A DNA stretch of 18,291 nt, taken from the NCBI GenBank assembly GCA_937868145.1, contig CALMMH010001077.1, positions 1 through 18,291 of the forward strand, written 5' to 3'. Below the pieces are notes generated by a model, which worked only from the letters and a program-made list of their open reading frames with translations, ran no database searches and was not told the origin of the DNA. Shown here piece by piece: positions 8,309 to 16,900 of this stretch (its first letter is position 1; every line of letters begins with the position of its first letter). Both the position numbers and the translations under genes were made by a program. The stretch comes from an uncultured Phycisphaerales bacterium. Its GTDB lineage: Bacteria; Planctomycetota; Phycisphaerae; Sedimentisphaerales; Anaerobacaceae.

Positions 8309-9736
8309 ATGCCGAAACCGAAAATTGCGATGATCGGAGCGGGGAGCCTGATTTTCTGCAAGACGCTGGCCATGGACATCCTGGCCACCCCGGCCCTGCA
8401 GGACGTCGAGATCTGCCTGATGAATCGGACGAAGCCCAAGCTCGACAAGATGGAGGCGTTCGTCAAAGAGGTGGTCAAGACGAACAAGCTGCCGGCCAAG
8501 GTCACGGCCACGCTCGACCGGCGAAAGGCTCTGGACGGGGCCAAGTACGTCATCAACATGATCCAGGTCGGCGGCGTCGACGCCTTCCGGATGGACTACG
8601 AAATCCCGCTGAAGTACGGCGTCGACCAGTGCATTGCCGATTCCATCGGCCCCGGCGGGATCTTCCGCGCCCTGCGGACGATTCCGGCCTTGGCCGAGAT
8701 GTCGCGCGACATGAACGAGCTGTGCCCGAACGCGATTCTGCTGAACTACGCCAATCCCATGGGCGCCAACTGCTCGGCCCTGGGACGCGTGGCGAAGGCG
8801 CAGTTCATCGGCCTGTGCCATGGCGTCCAGACGACGCTCGATCTGATCAGCCGCTATGTGGACGTGCCGAAGGACCAGGTCGATCATGTCTGCGCCGGCA
8901 TCAATCACATGGCGTGGTTCCTGTCGATTCGGGACAAACGCGACGGCCGGGACCTGTACCCGCTCCTGCGCCAGCGGTGCGAGAAGCCCGAGTACTACGT
9001 GAACGAGAAGGTCCGCTGCGAGACGATGCGGCACTTCGGATACTTCATGACCGAGAGCACCGGGCACCTGTCCGAATACGTGCCGTGGTTCCGCAGCAGC
9101 GAGCGGGCGTTGAAACTGTACTGCGATCAGCCCGCGTTCGGCGGCGCGTCGGGCGCGTACTTCAACTACTGCAACATGCTGGCCGAGAAGTATAAGAGCG
9201 TGGACTATCTGGCGACCGAATCGCGGAAGATCGAGCGTCGCAGCGTCGAATACTGTTCGTACATCCTCGAAGCCGCCGAGACGGGCAACGTATTCCGGCT
9301 CAACGGCAACGTCCGCAACGACGGCTACATCACAAACCTGCCGCAAGGGTGCTGCGTCGAGGTGCCGGTCTTCGTCGACGCCAGGGGCCTTCATCCGGTG
9401 CGGATCGGCGATCTGCCGATTCAGTGCGCCGCCCTCAACCAGAGCAACGTCACCGTCCAGCAATTGGCGGTCGAAGCGGCGTTGACGGGCAACCCGGAGT
9501 ACGCGATGCAGGCCATCGCGCTGGACCCGCTGACCTCGGCGGTTTGCACGCTGCGAGAGGTCCGCGACATGACGCGAGAGATGCTCCAGGCCCAGAGCCA
9601 GTGGCTGCCGCAGTTTGCGGGCAAAGACCTCGTGGCCAAGCCCGTCGTGAAGATCGCCAAGGACGTGACGCCGGTCGACGTCCCGCTCGATCCGGCGTTG
9701 GCCATCGCCAATCGCTTCTCGGAACTGGCGAAGTGA
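8309..9736 (+). CDS. Glycoside hydrolase family 4 enzyme, alpha-galactosidase (MelA)-like
   Basis: GH4 enzymes are cytosolic and hydrolyse glycosides by transient oxidation at C3 with tightly bound NAD+ and a Mn2+ ion. This 475-residue protein has the N-terminal NAD-binding fingerprint MIGAGSLIF (about 8-16), a NYANPMG segment, and both metal-ligand motifs: Cys170 in GLCHGVQ and His200 in GINHMAW. It lacks a signal peptide. Length and motifs resemble MelA-type alpha-galactosidases, but alpha-glucosidases and galacturonidases share the fold, so substrate is uncertain. ATG codons at 8282 and 8294 are in frame, but GGGAG at 8296-8300 sits 8 nt before ATG 8309, and the protein then begins MPKPKIAMIGAG as family members do. 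It is followed after 21 bp by a flavoprotein gene, probably one operon. Confidence 0.88.
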   Translation: MPKPKIAMIGAGSLIFCKTLAMDILATPALQDVEICLMNRTKPKLDKMEAFVKEVVKTNKLPAKVTATLDRRKALDGAKYVINMIQVGGVDAFRMDYEIPLKYGVDQCIADSIGPGGIFRALRTIPALAEMSRDMNELCPNAILLNYANPMGANCSALGRVAKAQFIGLCHGVQTTLDLISRYVDVPKDQVDHVCAGINHMAWFLSIRDKRDGRDLYPLLRQRCEKPEYYVNEKVRCETMRHFGYFMTESTGHLSEYVPWFRSSERALKLYCDQPAFGGASGAYFNYCNMLAEKYKSVDYLATESRKIERRSVEYCSYILEAAETGNVFRLNGNVRNDGYITNLPQGCCVEVPVFVDARGLHPVRIGDLPIQCAALNQSNVTVQQLAVEAALTGNPEYAMQAIALDPLTSAVCTLREVRDMTREMLQAQSQWLPQFAGKDLVAKPVVKIAKDVTPVDVPLDPALAIANRFSELAK

Positions 9737-9757
9737 TTTTACAGCCGAGGTGATCGG

Positions 9758-10318
9758 ATGGCGAAGGTGCTTGCGGTCGTCGGCAGTCCCCGCCGGGGCG
9801 GTAACACGGATATTCTGCTCTCGCACGTCGTCGAAGGTGCGGCGTCCGCCGGGGCCGAAGTGGAAACGATCCGCCTGGGCGAGCTGTGCATCCGCGAATG
9901 CGACGGCTGTCATGCTTGCTGGCGCGGCCGACCGTGCAGCAAGGACGACGACATGCGGGCAATCTACGAGAAGATCGCCGCCTGCGAGATCCTGATTTTG
10001 GGGACGCCCGTGTACTGGTACGGGCCGACGGCGCTGATGAAGGCATTCATCGACCGGTTCGTGTACTTCAACTGCGAGGCGAACCGGTCGATGGTGCGAG
10101 GCAAAAAGGTCGCGGTCGCTGTTGTTCTGGAGGAGACGCACGAGGAGACCTGGCGGCCCGTCGTCGAGTTCTTCCAGAAGAGCCTCGCATATCTCGAAAT
10201 GGATCTGGCCGGGACGATCGTCGCTCCCGGCGTCGGAGAAAAAGGGGCGATCCGAAAGGAGACGCAGCGTCTGGATGAGGCCCACCGCCTGGGCGTCAAG
10301 TTGGTTGCGTATTCGTGA
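9758..10318 (+). CDS. Iron-sulfur flavoprotein / NADPH-dependent FMN reductase family protein
   Basis: A 186-residue flavodoxin-fold protein, probably a cytosolic electron carrier or reductase. The FMN phosphate loop GSPRRGGNTD is at 9-18, and GTPVYWYGPTALMKAFIDR is the second flavin-side motif. Between them is a compact cysteine cluster, C48-x2-C51-x2-C54-x5-C60, with an extra Cys44. This spacing matches the CX2CX2CX4-7C motif of archaeal and bacterial iron-sulfur flavoproteins that bind a [4Fe-4S] cluster beside FMN. A GAGGTG ribosome site at 9747-9752 precedes ATG 9758. It sits 21 bp after the GH4 stop with no terminator between, so co-transcription is likely. A redox link to GH4 is only inference, because GH4 enzymes recycle their own NAD+. 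The physiological donor and acceptor are unknown. Confidence 0.88.
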   Translation: MAKVLAVVGSPRRGGNTDILLSHVVEGAASAGAEVETIRLGELCIRECDGCHACWRGRPCSKDDDMRAIYEKIAACEILILGTPVYWYGPTALMKAFIDRFVYFNCEANRSMVRGKKVAVAVVLEETHEETWRPVVEFFQKSLAYLEMDLAGTIVAPGVGEKGAIRKETQRLDEAHRLGVKLVAYS

Positions 10319-10338
10319 AGGTCGTAGGCGGGTCCTAA

Positions 10339-10374
10339 CACTTCAAACATCACACTTCAAACTTCCCACTTCCC
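10339..10374. repeat. Short direct repeats CACTTCAAAC in the gap before the DUF401 gene
   Basis: CACTTCAAAC occurs at 10339-10348 and 10353-10362 (14-bp period), and degenerate ACTTCCCACTTCCC follows at 10361-10374. The base composition is unlike the surrounding GC-rich coding DNA. Role unknown; it lies just upstream of the candidate DUF401 promoter. Confidence 0.5.
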
Positions 10375-10379
10375 TGTGG

Positions 10380-10408
10380 TTGACTACGGCAGGTACGATG
10401 GCGATAAT
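10380..10408 (+). promoter_or_regulatory. Strong sigma70-type promoter candidate for the DUF401 gene
   Basis: TTGACT (10380-10385, 5 of 6 to consensus) and GATAAT (10403-10408, 5 of 6) are spaced by exactly 17 bp. A start of transcription near 10415 would give a leader of about 45 nt before ATG 10461. This suggests that the permease is transcribed separately from the GH4/flavoprotein pair upstream. Confidence 0.5.
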
Positions 10409-10460
10409 GACCGCCTTCGTTTTGACACCACGATGACTCGGTTGGAGTGCGATCTCTCGG

Positions 10461-11708
10461 ATGTATGCGTTAGGTGCTATTCTTGTGTCGTTGCTGGCCT
10501 TGGTGCTTCTGCTGCGGCTAAAGGTTCGAATCGGCAAAGCGATGACGATCTCGGCCGTGCTGCTGGCGGTGCTGCTTCGCGTGACGCCGGGCGAGATGGG
10601 GGCGTATCTGGCCGCGGAATGGCGCGACCGCCCGTTCATGGAGACCACGCCATACCTGTTTGTTTCCCTGACGGTTCTGCTGCTCCTGGTCAACGTGGTG
10701 GGGGAGGCGATGAATCAGATCGGCCTCTCGGCGCGTCTGGTGCCGGCGATGCACGGCCTGTTCCGCAGCCGGCGGGTGGCCCTGGCGGCGATTCCGCTGG
10801 TGATGGGGCTGCTGCCGACGCCTGGCGGGATCATGCTCTCGGCTCCGATGGTCCGCGAGGCCGGCGACAAAATGGGCGTCGAGCGAAGCCGCCTGGCCGC
10901 GATCAACTTTTTCTTCCGCCATCAATGGGAGCCCATCTGGCCGCTCTTTCCGGCGGTGCCGCTGATTGTGACCATGCTGAGCATCTCGCCGGGCAGGATC
11001 GTCGCTTATCACGCGGCCCTGGCCACGGCGGGTTTGATCGGAGGCATCGTGTTTCTCCTGCTGACCGGCATTCCGCCGCGACGGGCCGAGCACATGGAAG
11101 CCCGGGCGAGCATCGCCTCGCACGTGAAGGATCTGGTGCTGGTGTTCTGGCCCATCGTGTTCACCGCCGCGTTGTACGTGAAGCTGGATGTCCCCCCGGC
11201 GGTCGGGATCTTTTTCGCGATCCTGGGGCTGTTGCTATTTCATCGCGTGGGCGTGCACCGCTGGGCGGGGATCTTCAGAGCCGCACGCGAAGCCGATATC
11301 GTGCTGCTGCTGTTCGGGGCCCTGTGGTTCAAGCTCAATCTGGAAGCCGGCGGGGCGGTCGAGGCCGTCGTGGCGTTCTTCCAGCAGATTCACATGCCGT
11401 CGAAGCTGGTGGTGTTCCTATTGCCGTTCCTGGTGAGTTTCAGCACGGGAGTGACGACGCCGACCGTGGCGATCACGTATCCGTTCCTGATGCCTTTCAT
11501 TCAAAAGGGGGGCGATACGCTGCTGGGCGTCGAGACGCTGGCTTTTGCGGGCGTGGTGTTCGGGCTGGCCATCAGTCCGATTCACCTGTGCCTGGCCTTG
11601 TCGGCCAGCTACTTCAACGCCCCTCTCCTCCGGATCATCCTCCGGGTGCTGCCGGCGGCCCTGTGGGTCGTGGCGGCGGGAATTGCGATGGCCCTGTTGG
11701 CCCCGTGA
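10461..11708 (+). CDS. DUF401 family integral membrane permease
   Basis: A 415-residue, strongly hydrophobic protein with about ten predicted membrane segments. It resembles the DUF401 family, which has the look of ion-transporter-superfamily carriers with two related halves. Two re-entrant-loop-like motifs support this: LLPTPGG at 117-123 followed by INFFFRHQWEP (148-158) in the first half, and STGVTTPT (about 325-335) followed by TYPFLMPF in the second. It probably moves a small organic acid or similar solute across the inner membrane, but no substrate is established for the family. The start is supported by GGAG at 10444-10447, though the 13-nt spacing is long. The gene has its own promoter candidate and ends 10 bp from the stop of the convergent DUF4097 gene, with no terminator between. 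Confidence 0.82.
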   Translation: MYALGAILVSLLALVLLLRLKVRIGKAMTISAVLLAVLLRVTPGEMGAYLAAEWRDRPFMETTPYLFVSLTVLLLLVNVVGEAMNQIGLSARLVPAMHGLFRSRRVALAAIPLVMGLLPTPGGIMLSAPMVREAGDKMGVERSRLAAINFFFRHQWEPIWPLFPAVPLIVTMLSISPGRIVAYHAALATAGLIGGIVFLLLTGIPPRRAEHMEARASIASHVKDLVLVFWPIVFTAALYVKLDVPPAVGIFFAILGLLLFHRVGVHRWAGIFRAAREADIVLLLFGALWFKLNLEAGGAVEAVVAFFQQIHMPSKLVVFLLPFLVSFSTGVTTPTVAITYPFLMPFIQKGGDTLLGVETLAFAGVVFGLAISPIHLCLALSASYFNAPLLRIILRVLPAALWVVAAGIAMALLAP

Positions 11709-11718
11709 CGACCGGCTG

Positions 11719-12492
11719 TCAGCGAATGCGAATCGAGCCGACGTTCGTCTCCAGATTGATCCGGCCTTCGCCGGCGCCGAGCGAAGCGTGGATGGATTTT
11801 TGCAGCGAGCCGCGAATGGTGAGCGGGCGGTCGCTGCTGATGTCGCCCACGTTCGTCTCGGCCGCGATCTTGGCCGAGATGTCCTTCGGACCGGTCAACT
11901 CGACATCTCCGACGTTCGCGGAGGCGTTGACCGAAATCGCGGCGGGGGCGTCCGACGCGTATTCCGCGCGGACATCGCCGACGTTCGTGTGCAGATCGAC
12001 GTCGCCGCGAAGGCCGGTGCAGGCGATCTTGCCGACATCGCATCGCGCCTCGATCCGGCGGGCGAAATCGGCGACATGAATATCCCCGACGTTCGTCGCG
12101 GCCGCGATCGCCATTGCGGCGGGGGCGGTGATGGTGAAGTTCACCTCCAGTTGGTTGCGGCCGAAACCGGACGGTTTGACCGCCTTGATCACGAGGGTTC
12201 GACCCGACGGCTCCACTTCGATGCGGACTTCTTCAGCGAGTTCCTGCGCCTTTTCTTCCGAGCGAGCCTTGACCCTGATCTCGGCTGCAATCTGGACTTC
12301 GGCGACGTCGCCGGCCCTCAACTCAATTTTGCCGACATTTGTGCTCACGTCCAAAGAAGTGATGTCGGTCAAGGGAGCGGTCAGGGCCTCGCTCCGTGTG
12401 AAACTCGCCTTGAACGCGTTTCCGTTGATGCAACATCCGGCCAAGAACACCGCCGTCAAAACCGTTGCGACGCCCAACATTGTCGTTCTCAT
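11719..12492 (-). CDS. DUF4097-type beta-repeat lipoprotein
   Basis: This 257-residue protein is probably an envelope lipoprotein; function unknown. From ATG at 12492 it begins MRTTMLGVATVL and reaches a lipobox LAGC (Cys20). The rest carries repeated strand-turn units with the core 'NVGDI': TNVGKIEL, TNVGDIHV, CDVGKIAC, TNVGDVRA, ANVGDVEL, TNVGDISS and TNVGSIRI, starting at about residues 51, 133, 151, 169, 192, 213 and 249. This ladder is typical of DUF4097 ('putative adhesin') proteins, which form a right-handed beta-helix-like stack. An upstream in-frame ATG at 12528 exists, but AGGAG sits 7 nt before ATG 12492 and the signal peptide fits better there. A promoter candidate with a palindrome on its -35 lies about 80 bp upstream. 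It converges with the DUF401 gene. Confidence 0.82.
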   Translation of the reverse strand: MRTTMLGVATVLTAVFLAGCCINGNAFKASFTRSEALTAPLTDITSLDVSTNVGKIELRAGDVAEVQIAAEIRVKARSEEKAQELAEEVRIEVEPSGRTLVIKAVKPSGFGRNQLEVNFTITAPAAMAIAAATNVGDIHVADFARRIEARCDVGKIACTGLRGDVDLHTNVGDVRAEYASDAPAAISVNASANVGDVELTGPKDISAKIAAETNVGDISSDRPLTIRGSLQKSIHASLGAGEGRINLETNVGSIRIR

Positions 12493-12576
12493 GTCCGATC
12501 TCCTATTTGCCGAGGCTTGGCTCTGCATAGACTCCAGTTCACAAGCACTTACGTTCTCAGTCGTTCGATGTAACCC

Positions 12577-12604
12577 ATTATTGCGGATGATCCGTTCTTT
12601 TCAA
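12577..12604 (-). promoter_or_regulatory. Promoter candidate for the DUF4097 gene
   Basis: Read on the minus strand, TTGAAA (12604-12599, 5 of 6) and AATAAT (12582-12577, 5 of 6) are separated by 16 bp. Transcription would start near 12570, leaving about 78 nt before ATG 12492. No competing promoter was seen in the gap. Confidence 0.5.
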
Positions 12605-12608
12605 GAAC
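12594..12608. promoter_or_regulatory. Palindromic operator candidate GTTCTT-TTC-AAGAAC on the -35 of the DUF4097 promoter
   Basis: A perfect 6-bp inverted repeat with a 3-nt centre covers the minus-strand -35 hexamer (12599-12604). A protein bound there would block RNA polymerase, so repressor control of the DUF4097 gene is plausible. It is not a terminator, since no T-tract follows on either strand. Confidence 0.4.
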
Positions 12609-12671
12609 AGAAAAAGATGACGTTTCTGAGGGACGCAACGTCGCGAGGGGAGCCCCGTTCCCCTTTTTGCT

Positions 12672-12701
12672 TTGACCGTGCAGGGGGAATTGGGGTATCG
12701 T
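12672..12701 (+). promoter_or_regulatory. Promoter candidate for asnA
   Basis: TTGACC (12672-12677, 5 of 6) and TATCGT (12696-12701, 4 of 6) are spaced by 18 bp. A start near 12708 would leave a leader of about 50 nt before ATG 12757. Confidence 0.42.
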
Positions 12702-12756
12702 TGATCGGCCGTGCGGTGCGCCGGCCTGAATGTGTGAAAATGGTTTGGAGGCTTCC

Positions 12757-13797
12757 ATGCCGGACCTTGTGTTAACCGAAGGTTATCGACCCACCCTGCG
12801 AGTGCGCGAAACCGAACGCGCGATCAAGTTCATCAAGGATTACTTCCAGGACCATCTGGCGACCGCATTGAACTTGCAGAGAGTCTCGGCTCCGCTGTTC
12901 TTGAAGAAGGGCTGCGGGATCAACGACGACCTGAACGGCGTGGAGGCCAAGGCGACGTTCCGTATCAAGGACGACAATCTGGCGGAGGCGGAGTGCTTGT
13001 TCTCCCTGGCCAAGTGGAAGCGAATGGTGCTGGCGGACTACGGTTTCGGGCCGGGCGAGGGATTGTACACCGATATGAACGCGATCCGTCCCGACGAGGA
13101 GTGCCTGGACAACCTGCACTCGGTCTACGTGGATCAGTGGGACTGGGAGCGGGCGATGAGCGAGTCGGAGCGGAACCTGGGCTTCCTCAAGGCGACGGTC
13201 TGGTCGATCTACGCGGTCCTTCGAATGCTGGAGCGGGCCGTGCACGACCGGTATCCGCAGATTACGTCGATCCTGCCGGAAGAGATCTCGTTCGTCCATG
13301 CCGAGGACCTGCTCAAACGGTGGCCCGACGTCGGGCCGCGGGAGCGGGAGAACCGGATCGCCAAGGAACGCGGGGCGGTCTTCGTGATCGGGATCGGCGG
13401 CGAGTTGGCCGACGGAACGATCCACGATGGGCGGGCGCCGGACTACGATGACTGGGTGACCTCGACCGCCAACGGCTACAAGGGCCTCAACGGCGACATT
13501 CTCCTATGGTATCCGCTGCTCAACCGGGCGTTCGAAATCAGCTCGATGGGCATTCGAGTGAACGCGGAGTCGCTGCAGAAGCAATTGGAAATCCGCGGGG
13601 CTCAGGCCCGGCGGGAAATGAACTGGCACAAGAGACTCCTGGCGGGCGAGCTGCCTCAAAGCATTGGCGGCGGCATCGGGCAGTCGCGTCTGTGCATGTT
13701 CTTCCTCCGCAAGCTGCACGTGGGCGAGGTGCACGCGAGTATCTGGCCGCAATGGATGGTCGATCGCTGCAAGGCGGCGGGAATCACGCTGCTTTGA
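12757..13797 (+). CDS. asnA: Aspartate-ammonia ligase (asparagine synthetase A)
   Basis: AsnA makes asparagine from aspartate, free ammonia and ATP, releasing AMP and PPi, in the cytosol. It is related to class II aminoacyl-tRNA synthetases. This 346-residue protein matches E. coli AsnA (330 residues) along its whole length: SLAKWKR (83-89), EGLYTDMNAIRPDE (101-114), LHSVYVDQWDWE (120-131), IGIGG (211-215), RAPDYDDW (226-233), NGDILLW (245-251), SSMGIRV (262-268) and IGGGIGQSR (303-311), the last being the motif-3-like ATP site. The longer N-terminus (about 10 residues) and C-terminus account for the extra length. TTGGAGG at 12745-12751 lies 5 nt before ATG 12757; the in-frame ATG at 12730 has no such site. 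It is transcribed alone between the divergent DUF4097 gene and a terminator. Confidence 0.96.
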   Translation: MPDLVLTEGYRPTLRVRETERAIKFIKDYFQDHLATALNLQRVSAPLFLKKGCGINDDLNGVEAKATFRIKDDNLAEAECLFSLAKWKRMVLADYGFGPGEGLYTDMNAIRPDEECLDNLHSVYVDQWDWERAMSESERNLGFLKATVWSIYAVLRMLERAVHDRYPQITSILPEEISFVHAEDLLKRWPDVGPRERENRIAKERGAVFVIGIGGELADGTIHDGRAPDYDDWVTSTANGYKGLNGDILLWYPLLNRAFEISSMGIRVNAESLQKQLEIRGAQARREMNWHKRLLAGELPQSIGGGIGQSRLCMFFLRKLHVGEVHASIWPQWMVDRCKAAGITLL

Positions 13798-13822
13798 TCT
13801 GGTGAGAAGTCTGCGCAAGAAA

Positions 13823-13849
13823 ACGGGGATGACAAGTCGTCATCCCCGT
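13823..13849. terminator. Hairpin terminator, probably shared by asnA and the convergent lipoprotein gene
   Basis: ACGGGGATGAC (13823-13833) and GTCATCCCCGT (13839-13849) form a perfect 11-bp stem with a 5-nt loop AAGTC, 26 bp after the asnA stop and 53 bp after the end of the minus-strand gene. On the minus strand it is followed by TTTCTT, a short U-rich tract. On the plus strand it is followed by CTGTGTTT. It is therefore likely bidirectional. Confidence 0.7.
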
Positions 13850-13901
13850 CTGTGTTTCCGGCACATTGTCGCCGTGCCGATCCGATTCGTCTCAAGGACG
13901 A

Positions 13902-16900
13902 TTACTCGCCGGTCTGCACAACGACCGGCTCGGCCGGCTTCACGGCGTCGCTCACCTTGGCCTCGACGGCGGGCTGCTTGATCTGATCGATCGTGCTTTT
14001 CAGCGTCTCAGTCTGGGTCTGCGTGCTCTTCTGCACCTGGCTCATCTGCTCCTGGAGCTGGGCTTGCGTCTGGCGAAGCTGCGTGATGGCTTCGATCATC
14101 GCCTGCACATCCTGGGCGATCTTCGCCTCGAACTGCTGACGCTGCTGGCCATTCGTGTCCAGGAGGGTCGTGGTGCTCTGGACGCCGGTCTGGAGGGCCC
14201 CCTGGAGTTTGCCGAGTTGCTGATCGAGCGTCGCGATGCTGTCGGCCATCGCTTGGACCTTAGCCTGAGCGGCGTCGAACCGCTCGATCCAGCTCTGCTG
14301 ATTCTGAGCGACTTCGGCCAGCTTGGCGGCCACTTGCTCGCGGCCGGCCTGGGCGGTCTGCTCCGACTGGGTCTGGCTTTCGTTCAGGACTGTGACGTCG
14401 CGAGCCGTCTGTCCGACGGTTGTTGTCACGGCATCAAGCCCACTCTGCATCTTCTGCTGACTGTCGTCCAGTTTCGCAATCCGGCCGGCGCTGGATTCCT
14501 CGTGGCTCTGGATCGCTTTGGCGATGACATCCTGCCGATTACTCACCGCGGCCACATCGTTTGCAGTCTGCCCGGCGGTGGCAGTCAAGCCGTCCAGACT
14601 TCCCTGCATCCGCTGCTGGTTCTGCGTGATCGCTGCCGTCTGGCTGTCGAGAGCGGCCAATCCGCCTTGGAGCGTCCGGCCGAGCCTGGCCTGGCCATCG
14701 TTCACGGCCAGCACATCTGCCGCGGTTTGGCCTGCGGTGGCGGTCAGGACATCCAGATTGCCTTGCATCTGCTGTTGGTTCTGAGTGATGGCTGCTGTCT
14801 GGTTGTCGAGGTTGGCCAGTCCGCCTTGAAGGGTTTGGCCGAGTTTGGTTTGATTGTCGCCCATGGCCAACACGTCCATCGCCGTCTGGCCTGCGGTCGC
14901 GGTCAGAACGTCGAGCTGGCTGCCGAGCGTCTGCTGGTTCTCCGTCATCGCGGTTGTCCGGGCAACCATCGCGTCGTTGCCGGCCTTGATGCTCCGGTTC
15001 AGTTCCGCGTGGCCGGTGGCCAGGCCCATGACGTCGAGAGCGGTCTGGCCTGCGGTGGCCGTCAGGATGTTCAGGCTCTCCGCAAGCTCCTTCTGATTGT
15101 TGTCGAGTCGAGCGACCCGTCCGCTGATTTCATCGCTGCGGTTGGCCAGCGTGCTCTGGAGGGTGTCCTGTGCGAGCGACACGGTGGTGAGGTCCGCATA
15201 GGCCCGATCCACGACGCCGGCCATGCGGCTGATGTCCGTCTTCATGGTCTGCTGATTCTCGGCCAGCGAGGCGGTCTGCGTGTTCATCGACTGGCTCAAG
15301 GCCGTGTTCTGCTCGACCATGCCTTTAACCTGTGCGGCGGTTTGGTCGGTTCTTTCGTTCAGGCCGTTCATGCCCGCCTGCATCGTCTGTTGGAACGTCG
15401 CCTGGCCATTGTTCAGCGTGAGCATGGACAGGGCGGTCTGGCTGGTGGTCGCCGTCAGGAGGTCAACCTGGCTTCGGATCGCCTGCTGGCCCTCGGCCAA
15501 TCCGGCCGTGCGAGTTGTCATCGTGTCATTGTGATTCTGCTGCATCTGGCGGAAGCTGTCCTGGGCCGAGGCCATCGCGGTCAGATCCGTGGACACCTGA
15601 TGGGTCGCGATGCCCAGATCCGCAACGGCGGCTCTGAGATTCTGTTGATGTTCCGCGACAGTTGTTGCGTGAGCGGCCACAGCCTCATTGCCGGCGGCGA
15701 CGCTCTGCTGCAAAGCACTCTGTCTTTGGGCGGCGGCGGCCAATTCCGAAGCGATGACATCGGTTTTGCTGTTCAGGGCATTCACCCCGGCGTGCAGGTC
15801 AGTCTGGCTCTTCGCCATATCGCCAAAGCGGCCGACGACGGTTTCATGATTGGCTCGCGTGGTTTCCTGCAGGGCCTTCTGGTCGGACGCCATGGAAGTC
15901 AGCCCATTGTCGATCCGGTCGGCTTTTCCACTGATCTGGTCGAGGCCGGAGCGGATGGCCTGCTGCCCGTCGGACAGTCCGGCCATGGCCGTGAGGATCG
16001 CATCATGGTTGGTCCGGGACGTCTCCCTCCCGGCGGCCTGCTCGGCCGACACGGTCGCGAGATTCGCGGCCAGGCCGTCGGCTTTGCCGTGCAGGTCCTG
16101 GACCGAGGCCTGAATCGCCTGCTGATTCTGGAGGCCGGCGGCCATCTGGCCCGCGACCGCTTCGCGGTCGACTCGAAGCGATTCGTGCAACGACGAGACG
16201 GCGGCCTGAGAATCTTCCACCGCTTTGTCCGCTTTTCCGTTCAGGACGTCTACGCCGGCCTGAAGGTTCTGCTGGGCGGCGGCCAGTGCGGCGACCTGGG
16301 TCATGACCGTGTCATGGTTGGCGCCTGCAATCTGTTGCAGGGCGGTTGCGGCGCCGGTTGCGTCCTCGCTCATGCGGGCCACCTTGCCGTCGAGGGTTTC
16401 GATGCCGGCCCGGAGTCCCTGCTGCGATTCCGCCAGCGAGGCGAATCGATCGGCGACCTGTTCGTGGTTGCTGTGGATCGACTCCTGCATTGCGGTCTGT
16501 GCGGCAGCCATCGCATCGAGGCCGGCCTGATGATCCCGCTGATTCTGCTCCAGAACGGTGAGTTTGCCGTTGAGACCTTCCGCGGCGGTCTGCATCGACG
16601 CCGTCATCGCATCCTGCTTGCCCGACACGGAGGCGATGTCCTGAGCGAGTCCCTGATCGGCTTCGTTCAGATGGGCGATACCGGTCTGGATGCCTCCCTG
16701 GTTGCTCACGACGACGCCGAAGCGGTCGTTCAACTCTCGTTGATTGGCCTGGACCGTCTCATTCAGTTGAGTGTGCTGTTGGGCCAGGGCCGTCAAGTCG
16801 GAGGCCGTATGCTGAGCCACTTCGTTGACGTTCGTCACACCGGTCTGCAAGACCTGCTGACCTTCCTGCAGGGCGGTCGCCTTGGCGTCCAGATTCTGGT

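Noticed and set aside
8276..10285. Minus-strand open frame of 669 codons opposite GH4 and the flavoprotein
   Set aside because: It spans two well supported genes and the gap between them; composition is typical of an antisense shadow.
10339..10374. CACTTCAAAC repeats as a CRISPR array
   Set aside because: Only two copies with 4-bp spacing and no cas genes; too short for repeat-spacer structure.
12549..12758. Small minus-strand frame (69 codons) in the gap between DUF4097 and asnA
   Set aside because: No ribosome site; it runs over the promoter elements and the asnA ribosome site.
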